DNA of 64,000 bases from an uncultured Aquimarina sp. (GTDB lineage: Bacteria; Bacteroidota; Bacteroidia; Flavobacteriales; Flavobacteriaceae), in assembly GCA_947500545.1 (NCBI GenBank), contig CANMSO010000003.1:496001-560000 (forward strand), in the 5' to 3' direction. Both the position numbers and the translations under genes were made by a program. The notes below the pieces were generated by a model. The model did not search any database and was not told the origin of the DNA. It saw nothing but the letters and a program-made list of their open reading frames with translations. Within the stretch, counting starts at the first letter, position 1. Every line of letters starts with the position of its first letter. Shown one piece after another: positions 9,156-17,670 of the stretch.

Positions 9156-10046
9156 TTAACTCAGACTCATTACATATTTTTTTGGAGTAGTGCCAAATTT
9201 CTTTTTAAATGCGGCAATGAAATGGCTTGCCGTACTGTAGCCTACTTTAAGACCTACTTCATTTACATTATGACTTCCCGTAGCAAGTAGCTGTCTGGCC
9301 ACTTCCATTTTGTAATCAAACAAAAATGCATAAACGGGTTCACCATAGATTTGTTTAAAACCGTCTTTGAGTTTTTTTAGCGATAACCCAATTTCTTTGG
9401 ATAATTCTTGTAGAGTAGGAGGTTCTGCCATTCTAGCAATGATAATTTCTTTGGCCTTTCTGATTTTTAAAACATTTTCTTCATCTACCAAAAAGGGACA
9501 TTGCTCAATATTAGCATCCTCTGGTCTGTTAAAATAAAGACTTAATAGTTCATATGCCTTTCCTTTAAAGTATAATAGTTTAATAGATGGGTGCAAACTA
9601 TAATTCATGATTTGATTCAAGACCACCGCCATAGAAGGTGAAATGATTGCATCTGTATAATATTTCTTATCTCGATTTCCTTCACCAAGGAAAGGAATAT
9701 AATCTGCTTCTTTGGAAAATAAAGAATGGAATTTTTTTATAGATATAAGGATGGTAATTAACCAGGAATCTTTTTCCATTTCAAGATTCATAGGGAGATC
9801 TCGCTGTGGGTTATAGAGTAACAATGAGTTTTCGTCTGCAAGGTTTATTGAATAGCTCCCATTATTAAAACTGAAGGCAACTGCCCCTTTTATACAAAAG
9901 TGAAATTGAATAAATTTACTATCTATTTCTCGTATAACTCTTTGATTTTCATCTGTTTCATTTTGAAATTTCAAAATGCAAAAACCATCTTCAATTTGGG
10001 TTTCTTCCAAAATCCCCCGAGCGTTATTTTTTAATTCAATTTCCAT
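9156..10046 (-). CDS. AraC family transcriptional regulator, divergent from hemA
   Basis: From the ATG at 10046 (a GTG two codons upstream is the only other candidate) the protein has 296 residues. The C-terminal ~100 residues form the double helix-turn-helix of AraC/XylS proteins: PTLQELSKEIGLSLKKLKDGF for the first and NVNEVGLKVGYSTASHFIAAF followed by KKKFGTTPKKY for the second. The N-terminal ~180 residues are an uncharacterised sensor-like domain. It is transcribed away from the hemA operon across a 200-bp gap, so it is a reasonable candidate regulator of haem synthesis; no operator has been identified. Confidence 0.9.
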   Translation of the reverse strand: MEIELKNNARGILEETQIEDGFCILKFQNETDENQRVIREIDSKFIQFHFCIKGAVAFSFNNGSYSINLADENSLLLYNPQRDLPMNLEMEKDSWLITILISIKKFHSLFSKEADYIPFLGEGNRDKKYYTDAIISPSMAVVLNQIMNYSLHPSIKLLYFKGKAYELLSLYFNRPEDANIEQCPFLVDEENVLKIRKAKEIIIARMAEPPTLQELSKEIGLSLKKLKDGFKQIYGEPVYAFLFDYKMEVARQLLATGSHNVNEVGLKVGYSTASHFIAAFKKKFGTTPKKYVMSLS

Positions 10047-10190
10047 AATCACAAAACATTTTAATTTAGAACTAATCTAAACTATCGCTAAAAGTTTTAA
10101 ATTTATATCGCAAAAATAAGGGTTTTACGTGGTTTTAAGGTAAAAAACTGTCGAGAATACCATTTTCCGTTACTTATAGTTCTTCTAGCG

Positions 10191-10222
10191 TTACTTTATA
10201 AGACTTTTGTAAAATACTTTTG
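10191..10222 (+). promoter_or_regulatory. Putative Bacteroidota-type promoter of the hemA operon
   Basis: TACTTTTG at 10215-10222 fits the TAnnTTTG -7 box, with a TTAC element at 10191-10194 about 20 bp upstream standing in for the -33 box. Transcription would start near 10229, leaving a short leader before the hemA ATG at 10247. This also argues against the TTG at 10220 as the hemA start, because that codon lies inside the -7 box. Confidence 0.4.
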
Positions 10223-10246
10223 CTTGGTAAACGGAATAGAAGATAC

Positions 10247-11497
10247 ATGGAGCCCCAATTGCGAGCTAAAGGAAAACATTTTTATGCGATAGGTCTCAGC
10301 TATAAAAAAGCTGATGCCGAGATAAGAGGGCATTTTAGCATTAATGATGAGGCTAAGAAAAATATTCTTTTACAAGCCAAAAATGAAGGTATTTCTTCGT
10401 TAGTTGTAATTTCAACTTGTAATCGTACCGAGTTATATGGTTTTGCCGAACACCCTTTCCAGTTAATCAAATTACTTTGTGAGCATACACATGGCACAAT
10501 CGAAGAATTCGAGAAAGTCGCTTATGTACATAAAAACAGCGCAGCCGTTTCACATCTTTTTAAAGTAGGAACAGGATTGGATAGCCAGATTTTGGGTGAC
10601 TTTGAAATCATTAGTCAAATAAAAATCAGTTTCAAGCAAGCCAAGAAAGAGGATATGATGAATCCTTTTATGGAGCGCTTAGTAAATGCTGTGATACAGG
10701 CAAGTAAGCGTATAAAAAATGAAACCGAAATTTCTAGCGGGGCCACATCAGTGAGTTTTGCTGCTGTGCAATATATATTAGCGAGGGTTCCTTATGTTTC
10801 TGATAAAAATCTATTGCTTTTTGGTACTGGAAAAATTGGCAGAAATACGTGCGAAAACTTAATAAAACATACCAAGAATGATCACATTGTTCTAATTAAT
10901 AGAACAAAGACCAAAGCTGAAAAGATTGCTGGAAAGTTTAATCTTGTAGTAAAGGACTATGCCAATATTCAGTCAGAAATTAAACACTCTGATGTACTCA
11001 TAGTGGCTACAGGTGCCCAAACACCCACAATTTCTAAGGAATTGATCCATTCTGATAAACCATTGTTAATTTTGGATTTATCAATACCTCGTAATGTGTC
11101 TACAAATGTTATGGAGTTACCCAATGTGACTTTGGTGCATTTGGATGATTTATCTAAAATGACAGATAAAACATTACAACGTAGAAAAGAACATATTCCG
11201 CACGCAGAAGTTATAATTGATGAAATAAAAGCAGAGTTTGATAGTTGGTTAGAAACCAGAAAGTTTGCGCCTACCATAAAAGCGCTTAAAAATAAACTGA
11301 CTACATTAAAAGAGTTAGAAATCGGACTTCAGCGAAAAAAGATTTCAGATTTTAACGAGGAACAAGCAGATATTATTAGCGATCGTATTATCCAAAAAAT
11401 CACTAATCACTTTGCAAACCATCTTAAGGATGAAAATACTTCAGCAGACGAGAGTATAGAGCTGATTCAAAAAGTCTTCCAATTACAAAATAAATAG
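10247..11497 (+). CDS. hemA: Glutamyl-tRNA reductase
   Basis: The ATG at 10247 gives 416 residues. The catalytic cysteine is C58 in VVISTCNRTELYGF; the Glu-tRNA-binding region includes GLDSQILGDFEIISQIK, and the NADPH-binding loop is LLLFGTGKIGRNTCENL (residues ~193-209). The C-terminal ~100 residues are the helical dimerisation domain. It reduces glutamyl-tRNA to glutamate-1-semialdehyde, the committed step of the C5 route to 5-aminolevulinate. It is the first gene of the haem operon and is followed 2 bp later by hemC. The next enzyme, HemL, is not in the window. Confidence 0.97.
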   Translation: MEPQLRAKGKHFYAIGLSYKKADAEIRGHFSINDEAKKNILLQAKNEGISSLVVISTCNRTELYGFAEHPFQLIKLLCEHTHGTIEEFEKVAYVHKNSAAVSHLFKVGTGLDSQILGDFEIISQIKISFKQAKKEDMMNPFMERLVNAVIQASKRIKNETEISSGATSVSFAAVQYILARVPYVSDKNLLLFGTGKIGRNTCENLIKHTKNDHIVLINRTKTKAEKIAGKFNLVVKDYANIQSEIKHSDVLIVATGAQTPTISKELIHSDKPLLILDLSIPRNVSTNVMELPNVTLVHLDDLSKMTDKTLQRRKEHIPHAEVIIDEIKAEFDSWLETRKFAPTIKALKNKLTTLKELEIGLQRKKISDFNEEQADIISDRIIQKITNHFANHLKDENTSADESIELIQKVFQLQNK

Positions 11498-11499
11498 CC

Positions 11500-12411
11500 T
11501 TGACAAAAACAATTCGTATAGGTACCAGAGATAGTGAATTAGCACTTTGGCAAGCTAATACGGTACAAAAACACCTTGAAGATCTTGGTTACACAACAAA
11601 ATTAGTCCCTGTAAAATCTACAGGAGATATCGTATTGGACAAGCCCCTATATGAATTCGGTATAACCGGAATTTTTACAAAGACATTGGACATTGCAATG
11701 TTAAATGGTGATATAGATATAGCAGTACATTCAATGAAAGATGTTCCTACTGCATTACCAAAAGGGATTGTAGAAGCCGCTATCTTAGAACGTGCTAATG
11801 TTACCGATATCTTGGTTCACAAAGGATTAGGTTTTCTAGAGAATCAAGGAACCATTGCTACCGGTAGTCTGCGACGACAAGCACAATGGTTACATAAGTT
11901 TCCAAAGCATGATGTTGTAGATCTGCGAGGAAATGTAAATACAAGGATGCAGAAGCTAGCAAATAACGATTGGAACGGAGCCATATTTGCTGCAGCGGGA
12001 CTTGAGCGTATAAACTTGAAGCCTGAGAACTTTATTGACCTGGATTGGATGATTCCTGCACCAGCTCAAGGAGCAATGTTGGTAGTTGCAAAAGAAGATG
12101 ATACATTTTGTTTAGAAGCCTTGGCAAATCTCAATCATAAAGCATCAGAAATTTGTGTACATGTCGAACGGGAGTTTCTGAGAGAATTGGAAGGAGGATG
12201 TACCGCGCCCATAGGAGCATTAGCAAAAATTAAAGAAAATACTATACATTTTACCGGAGCTCTATTTAGTTTGGACGGAACACGTAAAATAGAAATCGCA
12301 AAAGAAGTTAAAGTAGGTAATGAACAAGATTTCGGAAAAAAATGTGCACAAGAAATATTGAATAATGGAGGCAATGAATTGATGAAGGAGATAAAAGAAG
12401 AAATACAATAG
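11500..12411 (+). CDS. hemC: Hydroxymethylbilane synthase (TTG start)
   Basis: A 303-residue protein of normal length. The N-terminal signature IRIGTRDSELALWQA starts at residue 5, and the dipyrromethane-attachment cysteine is C234 in EGGCTAPIGAL. Conserved arginines are in TGSLRRQAQ and LRGNVNTR. It polymerises four porphobilinogen units into hydroxymethylbilane. Translation must begin at TTG (11500): the in-frame codons upstream are GCC and ATA and then a TAA, and no ATG occurs before the conserved core. The gap to hemA is 2 bp, so a weak start plus coupling may set its level. Confidence 0.96.
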   Translation: MTKTIRIGTRDSELALWQANTVQKHLEDLGYTTKLVPVKSTGDIVLDKPLYEFGITGIFTKTLDIAMLNGDIDIAVHSMKDVPTALPKGIVEAAILERANVTDILVHKGLGFLENQGTIATGSLRRQAQWLHKFPKHDVVDLRGNVNTRMQKLANNDWNGAIFAAAGLERINLKPENFIDLDWMIPAPAQGAMLVVAKEDDTFCLEALANLNHKASEICVHVEREFLRELEGGCTAPIGALAKIKENTIHFTGALFSLDGTRKIEIAKEVKVGNEQDFGKKCAQEILNNGGNELMKEIKEEIQ

Positions 12412-12412
12412 T

Positions 12413-13066
12413 TTGAATATCTCTACCACAATACTATCTACAAAAAAACTTACAATAGCTCAGAAAGAATTGTTGTTAAATACAGGAATCAGTTTTGTGG
12501 AGTACAACGCTATCCAAATTGAATTTTTAGAGAGTATAGTAGAAGCCGATATTCAGAATGCAATTTTCACGAGCAAAAACGCGGTAAGAGCAATTATAAA
12601 TTCTGGAATGAACATTTCAAATTGTTTTTGCGTAGGTGAGAACACAAAAAGGCTTTTAGAAGAAAACGGGAAAAAAGTTATCGAAACTGCTCAAAATGCA
12701 TCAAATTTGGCGGAAATTATTATAAAAAACTACAAAGATGACTCTTTTTTGTTTTTTTGCGGAAATTTGAGAAGAAATGAACTCCCAGATCTTCTTAATC
12801 AGAATAATATAGAGTTAAAAGAGCAAATAGTATATAAAACGCATCAAAATTTAAAGAAATTTGATCGTTCTTTTGACGGAATACTATTTTTTAGTCCTTC
12901 AGGGATTCAAAGTTATGTTGAAGAAAATAAAATGAACGATAGTATAGCTTTTTGCATTGGCAAAACCACAGCTTCTGAGGCTAGAAAGCATACCAAAAAT
13001 ATAATAATTGCAAACAAACCTACTGTCGAGAACGTAATTGTTCAGACGGCCAAGTATTTTAAATAG
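12413..13066 (+). CDS. hemD: Uroporphyrinogen-III synthase (TTG start)
   Basis: A 217-residue protein whose sequence is divergent, as is usual for HemD. The HemD-type two-domain alternation is recognisable: AIFTSKNAVRAI near residue 53 and GILFFSPSGIQSYVEE in the second half, followed by AFCIGKTTASEARK. It closes and isomerises hydroxymethylbilane to uroporphyrinogen III. The only usable start is TTG at 12413: the six upstream in-frame codons contain no ATG and end at a TAA. It begins 1 bp after the hemC stop. The position between hemC and hemE supports the call as much as the sequence does. Confidence 0.9.
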   Translation: MNISTTILSTKKLTIAQKELLLNTGISFVEYNAIQIEFLESIVEADIQNAIFTSKNAVRAIINSGMNISNCFCVGENTKRLLEENGKKVIETAQNASNLAEIIIKNYKDDSFLFFCGNLRRNELPDLLNQNNIELKEQIVYKTHQNLKKFDRSFDGILFFSPSGIQSYVEENKMNDSIAFCIGKTTASEARKHTKNIIIANKPTVENVIVQTAKYFK

Positions 13067-13104
13067 TAAATAAAAATCCTAAGTAAAGGGATGACAATAA
13101 GCAT

Positions 13105-14136
13105 ATGGGACAACTAAAAAACGACTTATTTCTAAGAGCTTTAAAAGGAGAAACAGTAGAACGTCCACCGGTATGGATGATGCGCCAGGCTGGAAGATAT
13201 CTGCCAGAATTTATGGCACTTAAGAAGAAGTACGATTTCTTCACCCGCTGTAGAACTCCAGAATTGGCATCAGAAATCACAGTGCAACCAATAGATATTA
13301 TTGGTCCGGATGCAGCTATCTTATTCAGTGATATCTTGGTGATCCCACAAGCCATGAATATCGAAGTCGAAATGAAAGACGGGATTGGTCCATGGTTACC
13401 TAATCCTATTCGATCCCTAAAAGATGTAGAGCAAGTAATTGTTCCTGATGTTCACGAAGAACTAGGATATGTAATGGAGGCGATTAAGTTAACGAAAGAA
13501 CGTCTTGATAATCGAGTTCCTCTAATTGGTTTTGCCGGATCACCCTGGACAATCTTGTGTTATGCGGTACAAGGACAAGGATCTAAGAACTTTGATAAAG
13601 CCAAAGAGCTTTGTTTCTCACAACCAGAAGCAGCACATCAGTTATTACAAAAAATTACAGATACTACTATTGCCTATCTCAAGGCCAAAGTTGCTGCTGG
13701 TGTTAATGCAGTTCAAGTATTTGATAGCTGGGGAGGCATGTTATCACCAGTAGATTATCAAGAATTCTCTTGGAAATACATTCAGCAAATTGTGAATGCA
13801 CTGAAAGATGAAACCGAAGTGATCGTGTTTGGTAAAGGATGTTGGTTTGCATTACAGGATATGGCAAAATCTGGCGCAGCGGCATTAGGAGTAGATTGGA
13901 CCTGCTCTGCTCGCAATGCACGCTATCTAACAGGTGGAAATATTACGCTACAGGGTAATTTTGATCCTTCAAGATTATTATCACCTCCTGCCGAAATCAA
14001 AAAAATGGTCAAACAAATGATAGATGAGTTTGGTAAGGATAGATATATTGCCAATTTGGGGCATGGTATCTTGCCTAATATTCCTGTTGAAAATGCCCAG
14101 GCATTTGTAGATGCAGTAAAAGAATACAAAAACTAA
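13105..14136 (+). CDS. hemE: Uroporphyrinogen decarboxylase
   Basis: A 343-residue protein with both UroD signatures: [17 protein letters not shown] near residues 20-36 and [20 protein letters not shown] near residue 140. The catalytic Asp region is [11 protein letters not shown], and the C-terminus ends [20 protein letters not shown]. It removes four acetate carboxyls from uroporphyrinogen III to give coproporphyrinogen III. The ATG at 13105 follows hemD by 38 bp. Confidence 0.97.
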   Translation: MGQLKNDLFLRALKGETVERPPVWMMRQAGRYLPEFMALKKKYDFFTRCRTPELASEITVQPIDIIGPDAAILFSDILVIPQAMNIEVEMKDGIGPWLPNPIRSLKDVEQVIVPDVHEELGYVMEAIKLTKERLDNRVPLIGFAGSPWTILCYAVQGQGSKNFDKAKELCFSQPEAAHQLLQKITDTTIAYLKAKVAAGVNAVQVFDSWGGMLSPVDYQEFSWKYIQQIVNALKDETEVIVFGKGCWFALQDMAKSGAAALGVDWTCSARNARYLTGGNITLQGNFDPSRLLSPPAEIKKMVKQMIDEFGKDRYIANLGHGILPNIPVENAQAFVDAVKEYKN

Positions 14137-14138
14137 GA

Positions 14139-14630
14139 ATGAGAATTTGGGGAGTCGTAAAAGGGTTCAGTATAAAACAACTATTTCTACTAGCAATAGT
14201 AATGCTACAAAGACCTCTTTTTATTATCCCTACAATAAAGGCAACCAAGCAGACGATACTTATTTGTAATTCGCTTTACCCAAAAGAACACCATAAAAAT
14301 GGAAAAGCGAATGCTTTTAGACATGCATTGTGGAATGTTTTAATTTGTCTAAAAACGCTCAAAATCAGTAAAAATGAGGGAAAATCTATCGTTTGGGCAC
14401 AAAAAGTGACCGATTTACATGAAAAATTAGCCCCTAATGATCTATTAGAGACTGAAATGGATCTGCACAATAATAAAGCGGGAAGGTTTTTTTTTAGTAG
14501 TTTAAAAAATAGTTCAGAAGAAAAAGCTATTGCCTTTTTGAGAGAGAAGACAGAAAATGCTAAAATTGTTATAGATTTTAAATCAATGGCGAATCATGAA
14601 AATGATTTGATTTATCTTTCGGAAGATTAA
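14139..14630 (+). CDS. DUF6973-like protein in the haem operon
   Basis: A 163-residue protein with a hydrophobic N-terminus (residues ~12-31, perhaps a membrane anchor) and a His/Asn/Glu-rich core: GKANAFRHALWN (residues 55-66), TDLHEKLAP (91-99) and EMDLHNNKAGR (106-116). The repeated, well-spaced His and acidic residues suggest a metal site. The pattern matches my recollection of DUF6973; no function is known. It starts 2 bp after hemE and precedes an EI24-like gene and hemF, so it is almost certainly co-transcribed with haem genes. Confidence 0.72.
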   Translation: MRIWGVVKGFSIKQLFLLAIVMLQRPLFIIPTIKATKQTILICNSLYPKEHHKNGKANAFRHALWNVLICLKTLKISKNEGKSIVWAQKVTDLHEKLAPNDLLETEMDLHNNKAGRFFFSSLKNSSEEKAIAFLREKTENAKIVIDFKSMANHENDLIYLSED

Positions 14631-14730
14631 AATTTTGGCAAACCTTGAAACAAAAGCACACAACCGGATACTAATGAGTTAAATCATCAACTCATGCTGG
14701 ACTCAGTTTCAGTATCAAAAAATATGGCAT

Positions 14731-15522
14731 ATGTTCAAAAATATCATTAACGGAATCAAAGCTTATTTTGGGACTTTTAAATTGATCTCAAAACTTGGCT
14801 TATGGAAATATTTTGCAATACCTATCCTGATAAGTTTTCTTACTGGGATATCTTTTGTTGCAATGGCTTATTTCTTTTCTGATAATTTAGGAGCGCTTAT
14901 CGCTAGTGTTTGGGTATGGGAGTGGGGATCAGAAACCTTTGCTACGATAAGCACATTTTTAGGAGGGTTCTTGATTTTGGTAATAGGACTTATATTATAT
15001 AAACACATTGTGATGGCTTTGTCTGCTCCTTTTATGAGCCCCGTTTCAGAAAAAGTAGAAGCTCATATTTTGGGAGAAACAAGGCATAGTCATCGTAATA
15101 CATCTTTTGGTCAACAACTTTCCCGGGGCATACGTATTAATATAAGAAACCTACTTAGGGAATTGTTATTTATGATCCCGTTGATAATTTTAAGCTTTAT
15201 CCCGGTTATTGGGATCATAGCAACCATCTTCATTTTCTTAATTCAAGCATATTATGTCGGTTTTGGTAATATGGATTATACTATGGAGCGACACTTTAAT
15301 TATAAAGATAGTATCCAATTTGTAAGAAAAAACCGTGGAACGGCTATTGGTAATGGTATTGTGTTTGTATTTATGCTTTTTATACCAATAATTGGATTTA
15401 TTATCACATTGCCAATTTCTGTAGTAGCGGCTTCCGCAGAAACTGTAAAAATATTAGACGAAAAGAAACTAATAGCGGGAAATAACTCATCGTCACCATC
15501 ACCAAAAGAAATCAAAGAATAG
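14731..15522 (+). CDS. EI24/CysZ-like membrane protein
   Basis: A 263-residue protein with four to six hydrophobic segments (residues ~25-50, 68-92, ~145-178 and 210-236). The family hallmark sits between them: SAPFMSPVSEKVEAHILG (residues ~98-115), and later YTMERHFNYKDSIQFVRKNR before the last helices. CysZ is a sulfate permease, but flavobacterial EI24-domain proteins in haem operons have no established substrate, so transport of sulfate should not be assumed. It sits between the DUF6973-like gene and hemF, after a 100-bp gap containing only a small 7-bp-stem hairpin (14674-14695). Confidence 0.8.
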   Translation: MFKNIINGIKAYFGTFKLISKLGLWKYFAIPILISFLTGISFVAMAYFFSDNLGALIASVWVWEWGSETFATISTFLGGFLILVIGLILYKHIVMALSAPFMSPVSEKVEAHILGETRHSHRNTSFGQQLSRGIRINIRNLLRELLFMIPLIILSFIPVIGIIATIFIFLIQAYYVGFGNMDYTMERHFNYKDSIQFVRKNRGTAIGNGIVFVFMLFIPIIGFIITLPISVVAASAETVKILDEKKLIAGNNSSSPSPKEIKE

Positions 15523-15560
15523 ATGCTCAAAGTTGCGAGTATCAATTAATGTAGTCTATC

Positions 15561-16463
15561 ATGAAAGATAAATTTTATCAGTATATACAAAACCTTCAGG
15601 ATACAATAACGTCTAGATTAGAAGAGATAGATGGTAAAGCCAAGTTTCAAGAAGATCTTTGGAAACGACCAGAAGGAGGAGGAGGTAGAACACGTGTTAT
15701 TGAGAACGGAGATGTTTTTGAAAAGGGAGGTGTAAACATCTCTGGAGTTCATGGAGCCTTACCCAAAGCAATGCAAAGCTACTTCAATGTTGGTGAAGTT
15801 GATTTTTTTGCTTGCGGCTTGTCATTGGTGCTTCACCCAAAAAATCCAATGGTTCCTACGGTGCATGCCAACTGGCGTTATTTTGAGATGTATGACAAAG
15901 AAGGAAACATTGTAGATAGTTGGTTTGGGGGCGGTCAGGATCTAACACCATACTATTTGTTTGATGAAGACGCTAAGCATTTCCATCAGGTTTGTAAGAC
16001 TGCTTGTGATGAGCATGCCCCTGATTTTTACCCTGCTTATAAAAAGAAATGTGATGAATATTTCTATAATGCGCATCGAGGCGAAGGAAGAGGAGTGGGA
16101 GGTTTGTTTTTTGATTATTGCAAAGCAAATGATAAAATGTCTATGAATAATTGGTATGATTTTGTAACCGAAGTGGGAGACAGTTTCTTAGAGGCATATG
16201 TACCCATCGTAGAGAGAAGAAAAGGGCTAGTATTTACAGATGATCAAAGAGAATGGCAAGAAATTCGTAGAGGACGATATGTAGAATTTAACCTGGTTCA
16301 CGATAAAGGAACGTTATTTGGATTAAGAACAAACGGAAGGATAGAAAGTATCCTAATGAGCCTGCCACCCTACGTTCAATGGCGATATAACCACACCCCA
16401 AAAACGGGTAGCGAAGAAGAAAAATTAGTTAAAGTGCTTAAAAATCCCGTTGAATGGTGTTAA
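15561..16463 (+). CDS. hemF: Oxygen-dependent coproporphyrinogen III oxidase
   Basis: A 300-residue protein of normal length. Conserved segments are GGGGRTRVIENGDVFEKGGVN near residue 36, VPTVHANWRYFEMYD near residue 97, WFGGGQDLTPYY near residue 118, and HRGEGRGVGGLFFDY near residue 170. It oxidatively decarboxylates coproporphyrinogen III to protoporphyrinogen IX using O2, so this operon serves aerobic haem synthesis through protoporphyrin. It is the last gene of the operon; the next ORF, 80 bp on, is an unrelated lipoprotein. Confidence 0.97.
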   Translation: MKDKFYQYIQNLQDTITSRLEEIDGKAKFQEDLWKRPEGGGGRTRVIENGDVFEKGGVNISGVHGALPKAMQSYFNVGEVDFFACGLSLVLHPKNPMVPTVHANWRYFEMYDKEGNIVDSWFGGGQDLTPYYLFDEDAKHFHQVCKTACDEHAPDFYPAYKKKCDEYFYNAHRGEGRGVGGLFFDYCKANDKMSMNNWYDFVTEVGDSFLEAYVPIVERRKGLVFTDDQREWQEIRRGRYVEFNLVHDKGTLFGLRTNGRIESILMSLPPYVQWRYNHTPKTGSEEEKLVKVLKNPVEWC

Positions 16464-16543
16464 AGTGATTTTTTTTTATTATCTTGCGGCCAATAGTTTA
16501 GCAGTTATACGATTAACACTGAAACATTTAACACAAACGCCCT

Positions 16544-17146
16544 ATGAAAAAATTTCTACTATTGTTTATTGCCATCTTACTTGTAGGATGTAATTTTTCA
16601 CCCGAGAAAGCCGGGTTTACAAAGTTTTCAAAAAACACCATCGAATTCAAGAACAACACTATTGTTCTTACTAGTGGTTATGTAAAAACAACAACTGAAG
16701 AATTCAAAGCTAGAATAGATACATTACAAAATAAGCCTAAATTTAAGACTGTTGCTCTTCAAGAATTGAAAAAAATTGAGGACAAGAAAGTTGATTATGA
16801 AATATTTATAGATGAGAAAAACGTCGAGAATTATGTATTCGTTTACGCTTGTGATTTCTATAAATTTGATGAACATAGAGCTGCAAGAGTTGTACAATCT
16901 ATGAGTGATCAATTAAAGGATGAGTCTACAGCTCAAGAAATGAGATATAAGAGAATCCATGGTCGATTTTTCTTTACTCCAACATCAAAAGTAGTTAAGC
17001 TTAAATATCTAAAAGCATATAAAAAAGAAAGAAAGTTTCAAACAGAATATATCGTTGCTTCAAAAGCAGGGGGTATTGGTTTGCTAATAAGTAATCTTGA
17101 AGATATTGATTTTGAAAGATCTGTAAAACGTTTGGCTGTAAAATAA
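16544..17146 (+). CDS. Putative lipoprotein, unknown function
   Basis: A 200-residue protein with a lipoprotein signal peptide, MKKFLLLFIAILLVGC, lipobox LVGC with the acylated cysteine at residue 16. The rest is a mix of Lys/Glu-rich strands and helices with a C-terminal hydrophobic patch (GGIGLLISNL). I do not recognise a family. A strong hairpin terminator follows at 17179-17223, so this gene ends the transcription unit. Confidence 0.8.
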   Translation: MKKFLLLFIAILLVGCNFSPEKAGFTKFSKNTIEFKNNTIVLTSGYVKTTTEEFKARIDTLQNKPKFKTVALQELKKIEDKKVDYEIFIDEKNVENYVFVYACDFYKFDEHRAARVVQSMSDQLKDESTAQEMRYKRIHGRFFFTPTSKVVKLKYLKAYKKERKFQTEYIVASKAGGIGLLISNLEDIDFERSVKRLAVK

Positions 17147-17178
17147 GAGCCTCGTTTGTTGATTTTTTCAGATAATTT

Positions 17179-17223
17179 AAATGCCGTATTTAGACAAAAT
17201 TAATAAGTCTAAATACGGCATTT
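17179..17223 (+). terminator. Rho-independent terminator
   Basis: A perfect 17-bp stem (17179-17195 with 17207-17223, loop of 11 nt) ends in TTT and is followed by TTAGTTTTTATTT. It lies 32 bp after the lipoprotein stop and before the next gene on the same strand. Confidence 0.85.
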
Positions 17224-17271
17224 TAGTTTTTATTTGGTAGATTATCTTATCCTTAACCATAAAATCTAATA

Positions 17272-17667
17272 ATGAAAGGAGTATTACTGTTTTTAATTTT
17301 GATTTTTGTTGCTGGATGTGCCCGAAAAGTTGATCCGACGGTAGAAAGCATTAATACCATATTTGATTCAAAAGATTTTACTTTTGAGTTTATTAAATCT
17401 GATGGAGTCAAAGAATCTCTGAGTTTTAGAGGCGATTATTTAGTATATAAAAGTGATAAGCCTATCTATCGTAGAGAAGTTAGTTATGATGAAGTATTGT
17501 TGATTAATGATTTTATCCAGAAGATTCTTAATTTACACTCTGATTCGTTGGATCCAGAAACATCATCACATTACATTATCAAGAATACTGCATACAAGGT
17601 TGTAATCGTTCCTAATCAGGAGGATTATTATTTTGAAGCGTTGATGAAAACGCTGAAGCTTCCATAA
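17272..17667 (+). CDS. Small putative lipoprotein, unknown function
   Basis: A 131-residue protein with signal peptide MKGVLLFLILIFVAGC (lipobox VAGC, Cys16). The mature part is short and polar with no recognised motif. Its stop lies 3 bp from the end of the convergent histidine kinase gene, with no terminator between them. Confidence 0.72.
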   Translation: MKGVLLFLILIFVAGCARKVDPTVESINTIFDSKDFTFEFIKSDGVKESLSFRGDYLVYKSDKPIYRREVSYDEVLLINDFIQKILNLHSDSLDPETSSHYIIKNTAYKVVIVPNQEDYYFEALMKTLKLP

Positions 17668-17670
17668 AAT

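Noticed and set aside
14674..14695. 7-bp-stem hairpin between the DUF6973-like and EI24-like genes
   Set aside because: No T tract and only a short stem; hemF and EI24 are likely still co-transcribed with upstream genes.
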